Of a stretch of DNA of 64,000 bases, positions 34,017-42,131 are shown one piece after another. Below the pieces are notes generated by a model. That model was not told the DNA's origin. It did no database searches and saw nothing but the letters and a program-made list of their open reading frames with translations. The stretch covers positions 1,262,005 to 1,326,004 of the forward strand of contig NZ_ATTH01000001.1 of NCBI RefSeq assembly GCF_000419585.1, read 5' to 3'. The stretch is from Salisaeta longa DSM 21114 (lineage in GTDB: Bacteria; Bacteroidota; Rhodothermia; Rhodothermales; Salinibacteraceae). How positions within the stretch are numbered: position 1 is the first letter of the stretch; every line of letters starts with the position of its first letter. The position numbers were made by a program, and so were the translations under genes.

Positions 34017-35783
34017 CTACGACTCGGCCGGCTCACCCTGTGCGAGCGGACGCACGTCGCGCGCTTTTAGCTGCAGGCTGGTGCGGCCGTTCCAGGTGTT
34101 TTCCTCCACCGAGAACAACAGCTCGATCGGGGTTCCATCATCCCAGCACTGCTGAAGGGCACGCTGCTTGGCGCCCATGCCGAACCCAATGACGTCGTAG
34201 GTGGGAGCGCGGGCCTCGGCGGGGCGCACGCTGAGCTTCAGGTGCTTGTCGTCGGAGCCCACCGTACGCGGGGGCCGCGCAAGAGCCACCGAGCGCGCCT
34301 GAAAGACGGGCGTTGGATTGGACGGCCCGAACGGCCCAAACTGCTTCAGCACCGACCAGAAGCGGTCCTGCACCCGGCCAATGGCTTCAAGATCGAGGGC
34401 CGCATCCACGCGCAGCGACGGCGTCAGCAGCTCGGGCGTGATCCGGCGGCCCACGGCCGCGTTAAACTGCTCGCGGAAGGCCTCAATCTGCGTAGGCTCC
34501 AGCGACATTCCGGCCGCGTAGTCGTGCCCGCCAAACTGGATGAGCGTATCCTCGCACTCCGAGAGGGCGTCGTAGATGTTGATGCCGCGAATGGAGCGCG
34601 CCGATCCCTTCACCGTGTCGCCGTTGCGCGTGAGCATGATGGTGGGCTTGTGGTAGCGCTCGACGATGCTGCTGGCCACAATGCCAATGATGCCCAGGTG
34701 CCAGTCGGGGTCGTACAGCACCAGCGCGTGCGGCGTGGCAGCGGTGATGCGCCGCTCGGCCTGTGCCACCGCCTCGCGCAGAATCTCGTCGTTGATGTCG
34801 CGGCGCTTCGTGTTGAGCTGCTCGATGTGCTGCGCCCTGGAGGCCGCCGCGTCGGGGTCATCGGCCAGAAGGAGCGCCACAGCCTGCTCGGCATCTTCCA
34901 TCCGCCCGGCCGCGTTGATGCGCGGGCCAATGGTAAACACGATGCGCCCGGTAGACGTGACGGAGGACAGGCTGAGGTCGGCGGCGTCGGCCAGCGCGTT
35001 AAGCCCGATGCGCTGGGAACGCTGGAGGGCATCGAGCCCCTCGGCCATGAGCACCCGGTTTTCGTCGCGCAGCGGTACGATGTCACTCGCCGTGGCCACG
35101 GCCAGCAGATCGAGGTACTGAAACGCCGCGTCGGGGGCGCGCCCCAGGACATCCAGCGTGGCCTGGACGAGCTTTACGCCCACGCCGCAGCCGCACAGTT
35201 CGGCAAACGGATAGTCGCAATCGGGCCGCTTGGGATCGAGCACGGCCGTCGCTGGGGGCAGGGTGTCTTTCGGCGTGTGGTGGTCGCAAATGATGAGGTC
35301 GAGCCCCAGCTCGCGGGCGTAGGCCGCTTCGTCGTGGGCCGTAATGCCGCAATCGAGCGCCACCACCAGCTCTGCGCCGCGCGCGGCGGCCACATCCATC
35401 CCGCGGCGGCACAGGCCATACCCGTCGCGGTACCGATCCGGGATGAAATACGACACATCGGCGCCGTGCGTGCGCAAAAAGTGCGTCATCACGGTGGTGG
35501 CGGTCGTGCCGTCTACGTCGTAGTCGCCGTAGACCATCACCGTTGCGCCCTGTGTGATGGCATCGGCAAGGCGCTCGGCGGCCCGCCGCATATCCGCCAT
35601 CATAAAGGGATCATGCAGGTCGCTACGGTCGGCCCGGAAGAAGTCGCGCGCCGCGTCGAACGTTGTGATGCCGCGGGCCACAAGCGTCCGGGCAAGCGCC
35701 TCCGGCAAATCGTTGAGGGCCTGCTGCAGCGACGCCACGTCGGCCGGGTCGTCAATCGGGCGCTGAATCCATCGATACGTCAT
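34017..35783 (-). CDS. recJ: Single-stranded-DNA-specific exonuclease RecJ
   Basis: 5'-3' ssDNA exonuclease of the DHH superfamily, acting in recombinational and mismatch repair. The 588-residue protein has motif I GDYDVDG at 86-92, motif II ALDCGI (142-147), the DHH motif as CDHH at 166-169, and the C-terminal DHHA1 region with the GGH motif in IQFGGHDYAAG plus a GRIVF-RINAAGRM segment. Length matches the family (550-600). ATG 35783 gives the expected N-terminus (WIQRPI). It is followed by 171 bp to the peptidase-barrel gene and is probably transcribed alone. Confidence 0.96.
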   Translation of the reverse strand: MTYRWIQRPIDDPADVASLQQALNDLPEALARTLVARGITTFDAARDFFRADRSDLHDPFMMADMRRAAERLADAITQGATVMVYGDYDVDGTTATTVMTHFLRTHGADVSYFIPDRYRDGYGLCRRGMDVAAARGAELVVALDCGITAHDEAAYARELGLDLIICDHHTPKDTLPPATAVLDPKRPDCDYPFAELCGCGVGVKLVQATLDVLGRAPDAAFQYLDLLAVATASDIVPLRDENRVLMAEGLDALQRSQRIGLNALADAADLSLSSVTSTGRIVFTIGPRINAAGRMEDAEQAVALLLADDPDAAASRAQHIEQLNTKRRDINDEILREAVAQAERRITAATPHALVLYDPDWHLGIIGIVASSIVERYHKPTIMLTRNGDTVKGSARSIRGINIYDALSECEDTLIQFGGHDYAAGMSLEPTQIEAFREQFNAAVGRRITPELLTPSLRVDAALDLEAIGRVQDRFWSVLKQFGPFGPSNPTPVFQARSVALARPPRTVGSDDKHLKLSVRPAEARAPTYDVIGFGMGAKQRALQQCWDDGTPIELLFSVEENTWNGRTSLQLKARDVRPLAQGEPAES

Positions 35784-35925
35784 GAAGAGAGTCTGCAGGT
35801 CTGCAAAACGAACGGCACGAATCCATCATAGGCATCAGGCACCACAAACGAGACGCCAGGCGGCCGAATTCACCATGCTTTAGGCACTTCGGTTGCGGCA
35901 CGCAACCGCGGGACGCGCACGTTCC

Positions 35926-36360
35926 CTACGTTGCAAGCGCCTGCAGGTAGCGATCTTCCAGCGCACGCATCGCCGCCCGCTCGTCATCGGAGGCATCGTC
36001 GTATCCCAACAGATGCAGCACCCCATGCACCACGTACCGCGCCACCTCCTCTGCGTAAGTGGTCCCAAATTCCGCGTAGCGCTCGGCCGCCGTGTCGAGG
36101 TCTACGTACACCTCGCCCTCAACGCCCTGCGCCGGATCGTCGTGGAGCGCAAACGAGAGCACATCGGTCGTGTAGTCGTGGTCGAGGTAGGCGACGTTCA
36201 GCTCGTGCACGGTGGCGTGATCGGCGAGCACGATCGAGACGTGCTGCGCCGTGGCGCCTTCTTCGGCAAGCACGTGGCGCACCAGCGCGCGCAACGCGTC
36301 GATGGCAGCCGTGCGCTCATCGTGGGCAAGGGTGAGCGTGACGGGCGGTTCGTGGGACAT
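35926..36360 (-). CDS. ybeY: Endoribonuclease YbeY (rRNA maturation factor)
   Basis: A 144-residue metal-dependent endoribonuclease involved in 16S rRNA 3' processing and ribosome quality control. ATG 36360 (MSHEPP) is chosen; an upstream in-frame ATG at 36426 adds atypical sequence. The family signatures LN-x-x-Y-x-x-x-D-Y-x-T-D-V-L-S-F and the metal motif HGVLHLLGYDD (around residues 113-123) are present. The third metal ligand is Asp instead of the canonical His of HxxxHxxGYDH, a substitution seen in Bacteroidota members as far as I recall. It lies 80 nt downstream of the cold-shock gene on the same strand. Confidence 0.93.
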   Translation of the reverse strand: MSHEPPVTLTLAHDERTAAIDALRALVRHVLAEEGATAQHVSIVLADHATVHELNVAYLDHDYTTDVLSFALHDDPAQGVEGEVYVDLDTAAERYAEFGTTYAEEVARYVVHGVLHLLGYDDASDDERAAMRALEDRYLQALAT

Positions 36361-36440
36361 AGGAAGCCATGCGTTTGGGAAACCGAAGCATCCCCTGTAC
36401 GGACCGACCCAACGCTGGCGTTCCAAAGCAGAGCCGGCCG

Positions 36441-36710
36441 TTACAGCGACGGCTCGTCCATCGCCCGGCCGTCGAGTGCCGCGCCGTCACCGGTGGGCCC
36501 GTCTTCGGACGCGGTGACGTTGAGGGCGTGCAGCCCCTTCGGCCCGTCGTTCAACTCAAACTCGACTGCTTGCCCGGTGCGCAAGGTCTTGAAATCATCG
36601 TCCGAGTCGATCTGCGAGTAGTGTACAAACACGTCGTCGCCGTCATCGGGATGATGGATGAAACCATAGCCTTTCTTGGCGTCGAACCACTTTACTGTAC
36701 TGTATTCCAT
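36441..36710 (-). CDS. Cold-shock domain protein with acidic C-terminal tail
   Basis: An 89-residue CspA-type nucleic-acid-binding protein. From ATG 36710: VKWFDAKKGYGFI carries RNP1 (KGYGFI) and DVFVHYSQI carries RNP2 (VFVHY), with the last strand GQAVEFELNDGPKGLHALNV. After the roughly 68-residue fold comes a 20-residue acidic, glycine-rich tail (EDGPTGDGAALDGRAMDE) not found in minimal CspA. It probably acts as an RNA chaperone. A sigma70-like promoter about 210 nt upstream predicts a long untranslated leader, a hallmark of cold-inducible csp genes; induction itself is inferred. Confidence 0.93.
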   Translation of the reverse strand: MEYSTVKWFDAKKGYGFIHHPDDGDDVFVHYSQIDSDDDFKTLRTGQAVEFELNDGPKGLHALNVTASEDGPTGDGAALDGRAMDEPSL

Positions 36711-36918
36711 GGCGTAGAGAAGTATCTGTACCGATAATGATTGCTCGCGCGGGACGTCGGGGGGTGGCGCGATGGCCAACCCCGCAGATGAGAGCGAACA
36801 CCCAACCAATAGCAGCGCGTTGACGGTCGCCGCGTAGCGACGGCGCCGGGTTCTCATGCCACTCCGCTCCCTTCACGGGCGCTGTGTCACGCATACTGGG
36901 AGCACTACGGTACATGAT
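36711..36918 (-). promoter_or_regulatory. Long 5' untranslated leader of the cold-shock gene
   Basis: The distance from the predicted transcription start (about 36918) to the ATG at 36710 is about 208 nt, with no competing gene. Long structured leaders in csp mRNAs act as temperature sensors in E. coli. Here only the length and location are seen; the fold was not computed. Confidence 0.4.
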
Positions 36919-36924
36919 GCTATC

Positions 36925-36954
36925 AACATAGCAGACTGACCGGCGCTCTGTCAA
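36925..36954 (-). promoter_or_regulatory. Sigma70-like promoter upstream of the cold-shock gene
   Basis: On the minus strand TTGACA (36954-36949), an 18-bp spacer and TATGTT (36930-36925). The -35 is a perfect consensus match; the -10 matches four of six bases. Sequence upstream to 37047 holds the 3' flank of the MFS gene and nothing else recognised. Confidence 0.5.
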
Positions 36955-37047
36955 GGAAATTCCAAAACGCGTTTGCGTCCGCTTCGCGGCCCGCCTTACA
37001 CCGCCCGGCGGCAACACCGCAACACGTTGCGATGCGACTTACGCCCA

Positions 37048-38313
37048 CTACGCATCTGTAGAAGAAGGCGAAGGAACCGTTGCCAACAGGACACCGCCGA
37101 TGAGGAAAAAGACCAGGACCGCGGCCACCCCGGCGCGCTGCGTACCAAACGCGGCCGTCAGCTGCCCAAAGAGCAGCGGTCCGAGGAAGGATGCCGCCTT
37201 GCCCGAAAACGCAAAGAGCCCGTAGAACTCATTTTCTTTGGAGGGTGGCACGAACCGCCCCAGCAGCGACCGGCTGGCCGACTGGTTGGGCCCGGCCATG
37301 AGGCCGATGAGGATGCCGGCGGCCCAAAAGACCGTTACGCTCGTGGTGAGCGCGGCCATGAGCGTAGCCACCGCCAGCCCGCCGATGCTGATGAAGATGG
37401 TGGCCTTGCCGCCGATCCAGTCGTCGACGTATCCAAACAGCAGCGCCCCCAGGCCCGCGGCTACGTTGAGGGCAATGCCAAAGAAGATGACGTCTTGCGT
37501 GCTAAAGCCGAAGGTGACGCCCGCATACAATCCGCCAAACGCAAAGATGGTGATGAGCCCGTCGTTATAGAAGAGGCGCGCCACGAGCAGCCGAAAAGCA
37601 CCCCGGTGCTCGGTCCGCAGCGCGCGAAAGGTGGCCCGGAGCTGCCGGTTTGTGGACTGAAACAGCCGTCCGGGCGCCGGTGCCGACGCGGCCCGCGGCT
37701 CAGGGACCAGCCAGAACAAGGGAAGCGCAAAGAGCGCGTACCACCCGGCCACGAGGCCGTTGGTGGCACGCACGTTCAAGCTGTTGGCCGTCGACAACCC
37801 AAACCAGGGCGTTTCGGGCATGACGAAGCCCACAAGGGCCACCACCAGGCAGCCCAATCCGCCAATGTAGCCCAGCCCCCAGCCCAGCCCCGACACGCGG
37901 CCCATTTGGTCTGAAGGGGCTATTTCTGGCAGAAAGGCGTTGTAGAAAACGTAGCTCAGCTCGAAGGCGATGTTAGCCACCACAAAAAGCCCCAGCGCCC
38001 ACCACACATCGCCCGCCTGCGGGACCACCAGAAGCGCCGTGGCCCCCACGCACACGACCGTGGTAATGCCCAAAAAGGCTTTGCGGGCGTGGCCCCGGTC
38101 GGCCAATGCGCCCACGTAGGGCGACACCACCGCCACGATGATCGCCGTGGCCGTCACCGCGTTTGACCACCACTCCGTGCCTACCGTCTCGTTAGGCGCA
38201 ATGCCCTGTGCAAAGTACGTGGCGTACACGAACGTCACGACCAACGTCGTGAAAGCCGAGCTTCCAAAATCGTACAGCGCCCAGGCGGAAATTGTGCGTC
38301 GGTTGGCCGTCAT
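37048..38313 (-). CDS. MFS transporter, UMF1 family
   Basis: A 421-residue inner-membrane protein from ATG 38313 (MTANRRTISAWALYDFGSSAF). The W-A-L-Y-D-F-G-x-S-A opening is characteristic of the UMF1/Atg22-like branch of the major facilitator superfamily. About 12 hydrophobic segments and the loop 2-3 motif GALADRGHARK are visible, with a longer cytoplasmic loop around residues 200-235. The substrate is unknown. The ATG overlaps the stop codon of the aminotransferase gene (38310-38313), so the two are translationally coupled in one operon. Confidence 0.9.
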   Translation of the reverse strand: MTANRRTISAWALYDFGSSAFTTLVVTFVYATYFAQGIAPNETVGTEWWSNAVTATAIIVAVVSPYVGALADRGHARKAFLGITTVVCVGATALLVVPQAGDVWWALGLFVVANIAFELSYVFYNAFLPEIAPSDQMGRVSGLGWGLGYIGGLGCLVVALVGFVMPETPWFGLSTANSLNVRATNGLVAGWYALFALPLFWLVPEPRAASAPAPGRLFQSTNRQLRATFRALRTEHRGAFRLLVARLFYNDGLITIFAFGGLYAGVTFGFSTQDVIFFGIALNVAAGLGALLFGYVDDWIGGKATIFISIGGLAVATLMAALTTSVTVFWAAGILIGLMAGPNQSASRSLLGRFVPPSKENEFYGLFAFSGKAASFLGPLLFGQLTAAFGTQRAGVAAVLVFFLIGGVLLATVPSPSSTDA

Positions 38314-39494
38314 ACCGAAGCGAGAATCGTTGAAAGGGCGTGCGTAAAGCGATCGAGTTCGTCGGTTGTGTTGTAGTAATGCACCGATGCGCGCACCAGG
38401 TCGGGCAGATCGCGGGCCGCGGCGTCGAGGTACGTTGACGACGGCGTGCTTACCGATACATTGATGTCTTGGGCACGCAGCGCGCGCTGTATCGACGCCG
38501 CCTCGCATGCGTCCGAGGAAAAGGTCACGATGCCGCTCTGCTCGCGCCCCGCATCACGAACGACGACCGACGGCACGTCTTGCAAGCGCGCCCGGAGGGC
38601 TGCCCCCAGGTCTCGAATGCGATCCCAGATGGCCTCCAGGCCCCAATCCAACGCGTAGTCCACGGCCACGCCCAGGCCGATGGTGCCAGCCACGTACCGC
38701 TCCCACGTTTCGAAGCGTTTGGCATCGGGGCGCCACTCGTACGACGAAGGGCCGGTCCACGTAGCCGCGTGCAGGTCGATGAAGGGCGGCGTGAGGCGAT
38801 CGATCCAGTCGCGGCGCACGTACAGAAATCCGGTGCCGCGCGGCCCGCGCAAGAACTTGCGTCCGGTGGCCGCGCACATGGTGCAGCCTATTGCCGCCAC
38901 ATCGAGGGGCCGCTGCCCTGCCGACTGACACGCGTCCAGCAGATACGGCACCCCGGCGGCGCGCGCCACGGCCCCAACCGCCTCGGCCGGATTGACCAGG
39001 CCGCCGTTGGTGGGCATATGGGTGAGCGCAATGAGCGCCACGTCGTTATCCATGCGCTGCTCAAGCGCCCCCACGTCGATCGTCCCCTCCGGCGTGCTGG
39101 GCACGACCTCGACCGTGGCGCCGGTTTGTTCGGCGCGCTGCAGCATCGCCAACCCATTGCTGGCATAGGTGGCGCGGTGCGTGAGGATGCGGTCGCCGGC
39201 CGTCAGCGGAAGCCCGTAAAAGGCCATGTCCCACGCGCGGGTTGCGTTTGGGGCGAGCGCGATCTCTTCGGCCGAAGCATGCAGCAACGTCGCGATTGCC
39301 TCGTACGTCCGATGGCGCGCCGCCTCGGCATCGGCGGCCGCCTCGTAGCCGCCCGTGGAGGCCTCACGGCGCAAGTGCTGAATCTGCGCCTCCACGACAC
39401 CTTGCGGCGGCAGGGCGGCGCCGGCATTGTTGAGGTGCAGGACGTTGGTGCACCCCGGCGTCTCGGCCCGGGCGCGCGCTACATCGATGGGCAT
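38310..39494 (-). CDS. Class V aminotransferase-fold PLP enzyme
   Basis: A 394-residue PLP enzyme related to cysteine desulfurases and isopenicillin N epimerase-like proteins. Start at ATG 39494 (MPIDVARARAE). NNAGAALPP (22-30) is the substrate loop, APNATRAWD (81-89) the phosphate-binding region, LLDACQSAGQ (185-194) provides the Asp188 that pairs with the pyridine nitrogen, and ATGRKFLRGPRGTGFL provides Schiff-base Lys213. No catalytic Cys loop typical of IscS/SufS is evident, so desulfurase activity is not assured; selenocysteine lyase, kynureninase-like or epimerase activity are alternatives. It starts 5 nt after the hydrolase gene and overlaps the MFS gene by 4 nt. Confidence 0.88.
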   Translation of the reverse strand: MPIDVARARAETPGCTNVLHLNNAGAALPPQGVVEAQIQHLRREASTGGYEAAADAEAARHRTYEAIATLLHASAEEIALAPNATRAWDMAFYGLPLTAGDRILTHRATYASNGLAMLQRAEQTGATVEVVPSTPEGTIDVGALEQRMDNDVALIALTHMPTNGGLVNPAEAVGAVARAAGVPYLLDACQSAGQRPLDVAAIGCTMCAATGRKFLRGPRGTGFLYVRRDWIDRLTPPFIDLHAATWTGPSSYEWRPDAKRFETWERYVAGTIGLGVAVDYALDWGLEAIWDRIRDLGAALRARLQDVPSVVVRDAGREQSGIVTFSSDACEAASIQRALRAQDINVSVSTPSSTYLDAAARDLPDLVRASVHYYNTTDELDRFTHALSTILASV

Positions 39495-39499
39495 AGGCG

Positions 39500-40495
39500 T
39501 TAGGTCGTGAGGAGAAAAGCATCGAGGGCGTCGAAGCAGGCCGCGGGCGCCTCCCAGTGCGGAAGCAGTCCGCCGGGCAGGGGCTGGTGTGTCATGTCGC
39601 GGCCGGCAGCTTCGAGCACCGCGGGCAGCCGGTCGAAGCGCTGCACCGTGGGCACCGGGTTGGCGGGCGTGCACACCAGCGTTGGACGGTAGAGCCGCGC
39701 GTACACCGCGTCGCGCACGTCGTCGATAAAGAGCGAGCCGTCGATGAAGCGCCGCGGGGCATGGTGGGCGCCGCGGATGTGCGTGGTGGCGTCGGCGTAA
39801 CGTAGGAGCGCATCCGGCACGGCTGCTTCGTCCAAAAAGATCTGCTGCTCGTAGTACCGCCGAAGGCGCGGCGCCGAGGCGAAGCGATAAAAGATGAGCG
39901 GAAACAGCTTCGTGTAGGCCGCCGCTTTGATGGCGAGGCGCCCCGGCACCGACGGCCCGCGCTGTTCCGAGAGGCCGGTTGGGCTGATCAAGACGAGGCG
40001 CCGCACCTGGGCCGCGGCCTCTAGCGTTACGGTCGCTGCGTACTCGCCCCCCAGCGAGAGCGCCACGAGGTCGGCCGGGGCCTCCACCATCTCATCCAGC
40101 AGGCGGTGCAACTGGTCGATGTACAGATCGGGGGTGTAGGCCACGTCGTTGCGGTGCGACCGGCCGAAGCCCCCCCAGTCCATCGCATACACGGGGCGCT
40201 GCGTGGTGCGCACGACGTGCTGCACCAGCGGACGCATCTCGTACGATGAGGCGGCTGCGTTGAAGCTGTGGAGAAAGACCAGCGGTGTGCCCGTGCCGGG
40301 GCGGTGGTACACGTGGGCGCGCCCCGAGGGGGTCTCCAGCGTATGCCCGTCCATGTCGAGCGCCGGGGCTAGCGCTGTGGGCGGCGGCAACCGACGCTGC
40401 TGCACGCCTTCCGCCACGGAAAGCCCAGCGTATAGCCCCGCCGTGGCGAGGCCCGCGTTTAACATCTGCTGGAGCGTGGATCGGTCGTCAGACAT
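39500..40495 (-). CDS. Alpha/beta hydrolase
   Basis: A 331-residue alpha/beta-hydrolase-fold protein from ATG 40495 (an ATG at 40507 is also possible). The oxyanion region is VFLHSFNAAASSYEM, and the nucleophile elbow reads ALSLGGEYAA, with Ala instead of the first Gly of GxSxG. A possible catalytic His lies in GGLLPHWEAP near the C-terminus and an acid in the VCTPANPVPT region. Residues 10-35 are weakly hydrophobic and could be a membrane anchor. It is the first gene of an operon with the aminotransferase and the MFS transporter. The substrate is unknown; a lipid or ester is plausible. Confidence 0.85.
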   Translation of the reverse strand: MSDDRSTLQQMLNAGLATAGLYAGLSVAEGVQQRRLPPPTALAPALDMDGHTLETPSGRAHVYHRPGTGTPLVFLHSFNAAASSYEMRPLVQHVVRTTQRPVYAMDWGGFGRSHRNDVAYTPDLYIDQLHRLLDEMVEAPADLVALSLGGEYAATVTLEAAAQVRRLVLISPTGLSEQRGPSVPGRLAIKAAAYTKLFPLIFYRFASAPRLRRYYEQQIFLDEAAVPDALLRYADATTHIRGAHHAPRRFIDGSLFIDDVRDAVYARLYRPTLVCTPANPVPTVQRFDRLPAVLEAAGRDMTHQPLPGGLLPHWEAPAACFDALDAFLLTT

Positions 40496-40663
40496 GGCAA
40501 GGCGCATTGGGTAAGAGAGGTTGCGGACATAGGGTACGGCTGATGGTGGCAAGAGATCAACCGGGCGTTGCCCGCAGCAGGGCAATCGCATGAGCAATTG
40601 TGAATCCGCCCTGACTGAAAGTGCGGCCTTTGGAAAGGGGGCATGCTGAAAGCGAGGTATTTA

Positions 40664-40789
40664 GATCATCCCGGAGGGGAGGCCGAAGGTCATGCCTATG
40701 GTGCGCGGCAATCTCCGCAATGAGGCGCTCTTGCCCATACATGGAGATCGCCACGTCATTCACGTGCGTTCATTCCTCGCGATGACAAG
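40664..40789 (+). repeat. Dispersed inverted-end element, copy 1
   Basis: Runs from GATCATCCCGGAGG to CCTCGCGATGACAAG. The internal blocks (GCCGAAGGTCATGCCTATGGT, a CAATCTCCGC block, CATACATGGAGATCG, CGTCATTCACGTGCGTTCAT) recur, partly inverted, in the copies at 49227 and 49485. Confidence 0.6.
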
Positions 40790-40886
40790 AAAGGAGTTGC
40801 TTTTCCGGACGTTGAGCGTGCAGATGCCCGAATGAATCCGAACAACCATCTGAACCATCAACGTATCGTTTCTGCATTGTACCCCT

Positions 40887-41030
40887 CTTGTCATTGCGAG
40901 CGACCAACGGGAGCGTGGGGGGCTTTAGGTCATGCCGTAGGTGCAATCTCCACAGCCGTGCGTATCCTTTCGTACATGGAGATCGGACCAGTGGCATGAC
41001 CAAGGCCCCTCAGTCCTCGCGATGACAAGG
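40887..41030 (+). repeat. Dispersed inverted-end element, copy 2
   Basis: The ends CTTGTCATTGCGAG and CTCGCGATGACAAG are inverted repeats with one mismatch over 14 bp. The interior contains GTCATGCCGTAGGTGCAATCTCC and ACATGGAGATCGGACC, as in the other copies. It lacks any open reading frame and so resembles a MITE-like or REP-like element. Confidence 0.65.
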
Positions 41031-41436
41031 GGCGTACTGCTTTTTCGTGCGTTGGGCGTGCCGTCGGTCAAACCTGCCGCACAGTGCAATCAGCGAGACG
41101 TACGGACGGAACCATTGCATGAGTCATCGTGAATCCGCCCCGTGCGCTTCAAAGCCAGCTCCTGCTTCCGGGGCATGTCGTCGTCATTTTGCAAATCACT
41201 CCTGAATGGCGTCAGCGCGAACCAGCAAGATTGATGCAATTGCCCTGTTGCCCTCAGATGCCACTCGACGTAGGCAAAACCCCGCAATGGAAGCCCCGGC
41301 TGCCCCGCCGAGCGTCGTCCACGTCGGAATTTCATCACAGCGCATCACCTGTTTGGCCACCTTCCGCCCGAACACGCGCTGCTTCCTGGCGTGCGATTTA
41401 CCCGTTTATTGCATACACCCGATAAACCAACCACAC

Positions 41437-42048
41437 ATGCGTGATTTCTTTGCGGCGCGCCGTCCTCACGAAGGGTTTACCTACGACGCCTACCGTGCCT
41501 ACTGGCAGGAGCAAATCAAACAGCCATTGCCCGATGATGCAGACGCCTCCGATCGGAAGATCAAGCACTACCTGAACTACAACTGGGAGCGTCAGCAGCA
41601 TGTGCACGATGCTTACATCCCTTCAGCCACGCTCACGGACGCCCTGGATCGGCTCCCGGCGCCGCAGCTGTGGATGGTGCTTACCGAGCCCTGGTGCGGC
41701 GACTCGGCGTACAACCTGCCGGTGATTGCCGATGCCGCGGCTGAAAGCCCCAACGTGTCGCTGCGCATCCTCCTGCGGGACGACAATCTCGACATCATGG
41801 ATCAGTACCTGACCGGTGGCAGCCGCAGCATCCCAAAGCTCGTGATCTTTTCTGAGGATGGCGACGAACACGCCACGTGGGGCCCCCGCCCCGAACCGGC
41901 GCGCGCCCTTCGCGAGCGCCTGATTGCTGAAGGCACCGACAGCCAAGAAGTGGTGAACCAGCTTTTGGCTCACTATGAAGACGGCGGCTGGCAGGCCGTA
42001 GACGATGAACTCGCGGCCCGCTTGGCCGGCGTTACCAAACCGGCATAA
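41437..42048 (+). CDS. Thioredoxin-like family protein (WCGD type)
   Basis: A 203-residue cytoplasmic protein from ATG 41437. The active-site region is TEPWCGDSAYNLPV, that is W-C-G-D rather than W-C-G-P-C, so only one active-site cysteine is present. The cis-Pro segment SIPKLVIF follows at the expected distance, and residues 1-60 form a helical extension (WQEQIKQPL). This pattern fits the thioredoxin_9 (PF14595-like) group common in Bacteroidota; dithiol exchange is impossible with one Cys, so a monothiol or bacillithiol/glutathione-linked role is possible. The adjacent gene on the same strand is a TerB-like protein 83 bp downstream. Confidence 0.8.
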   Translation: MRDFFAARRPHEGFTYDAYRAYWQEQIKQPLPDDADASDRKIKHYLNYNWERQQHVHDAYIPSATLTDALDRLPAPQLWMVLTEPWCGDSAYNLPVIADAAAESPNVSLRILLRDDNLDIMDQYLTGGSRSIPKLVIFSEDGDEHATWGPRPEPARALRERLIAEGTDSQEVVNQLLAHYEDGGWQAVDDELAARLAGVTKPA

Positions 42049-42131
42049 CGAAGCGCTGGCTGCGCGTTGCGATTCCGGGGCCGCGTTCCGTATCATGCGA
42101 TGCACCCTTGTTTGATTGCATCCCTCCTCCC

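Larger units (their letters stand above)
40496..41436. other. Repeat-rich intergenic region between divergent genes
   Basis: 941 bp without a credible gene. It holds two copies of the dispersed inverted-end element and a short direct repeat GCATGAGYMATYGTGAATCCGCC at 40588-40610 and 41117-41139 that brackets both. The promoters of the hydrolase operon (left) and the thioredoxin-like gene (right) should lie at its edges but are not obvious. Confidence 0.65.

Noticed and set aside
38310..39494. IscS/SufS-type cysteine desulfurase
   Set aside because: The PLP fold is there, but I see no active-site Cys loop of either class and no isc/suf neighbours, so only a general class V assignment is made.
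40770..41425. Small open frames in the 40.7-41.4 kb region
   Set aside because: Most overlap the repeat elements; those near 41.2-41.4 kb are in-frame upstream extensions or shadows of the thioredoxin-like gene.
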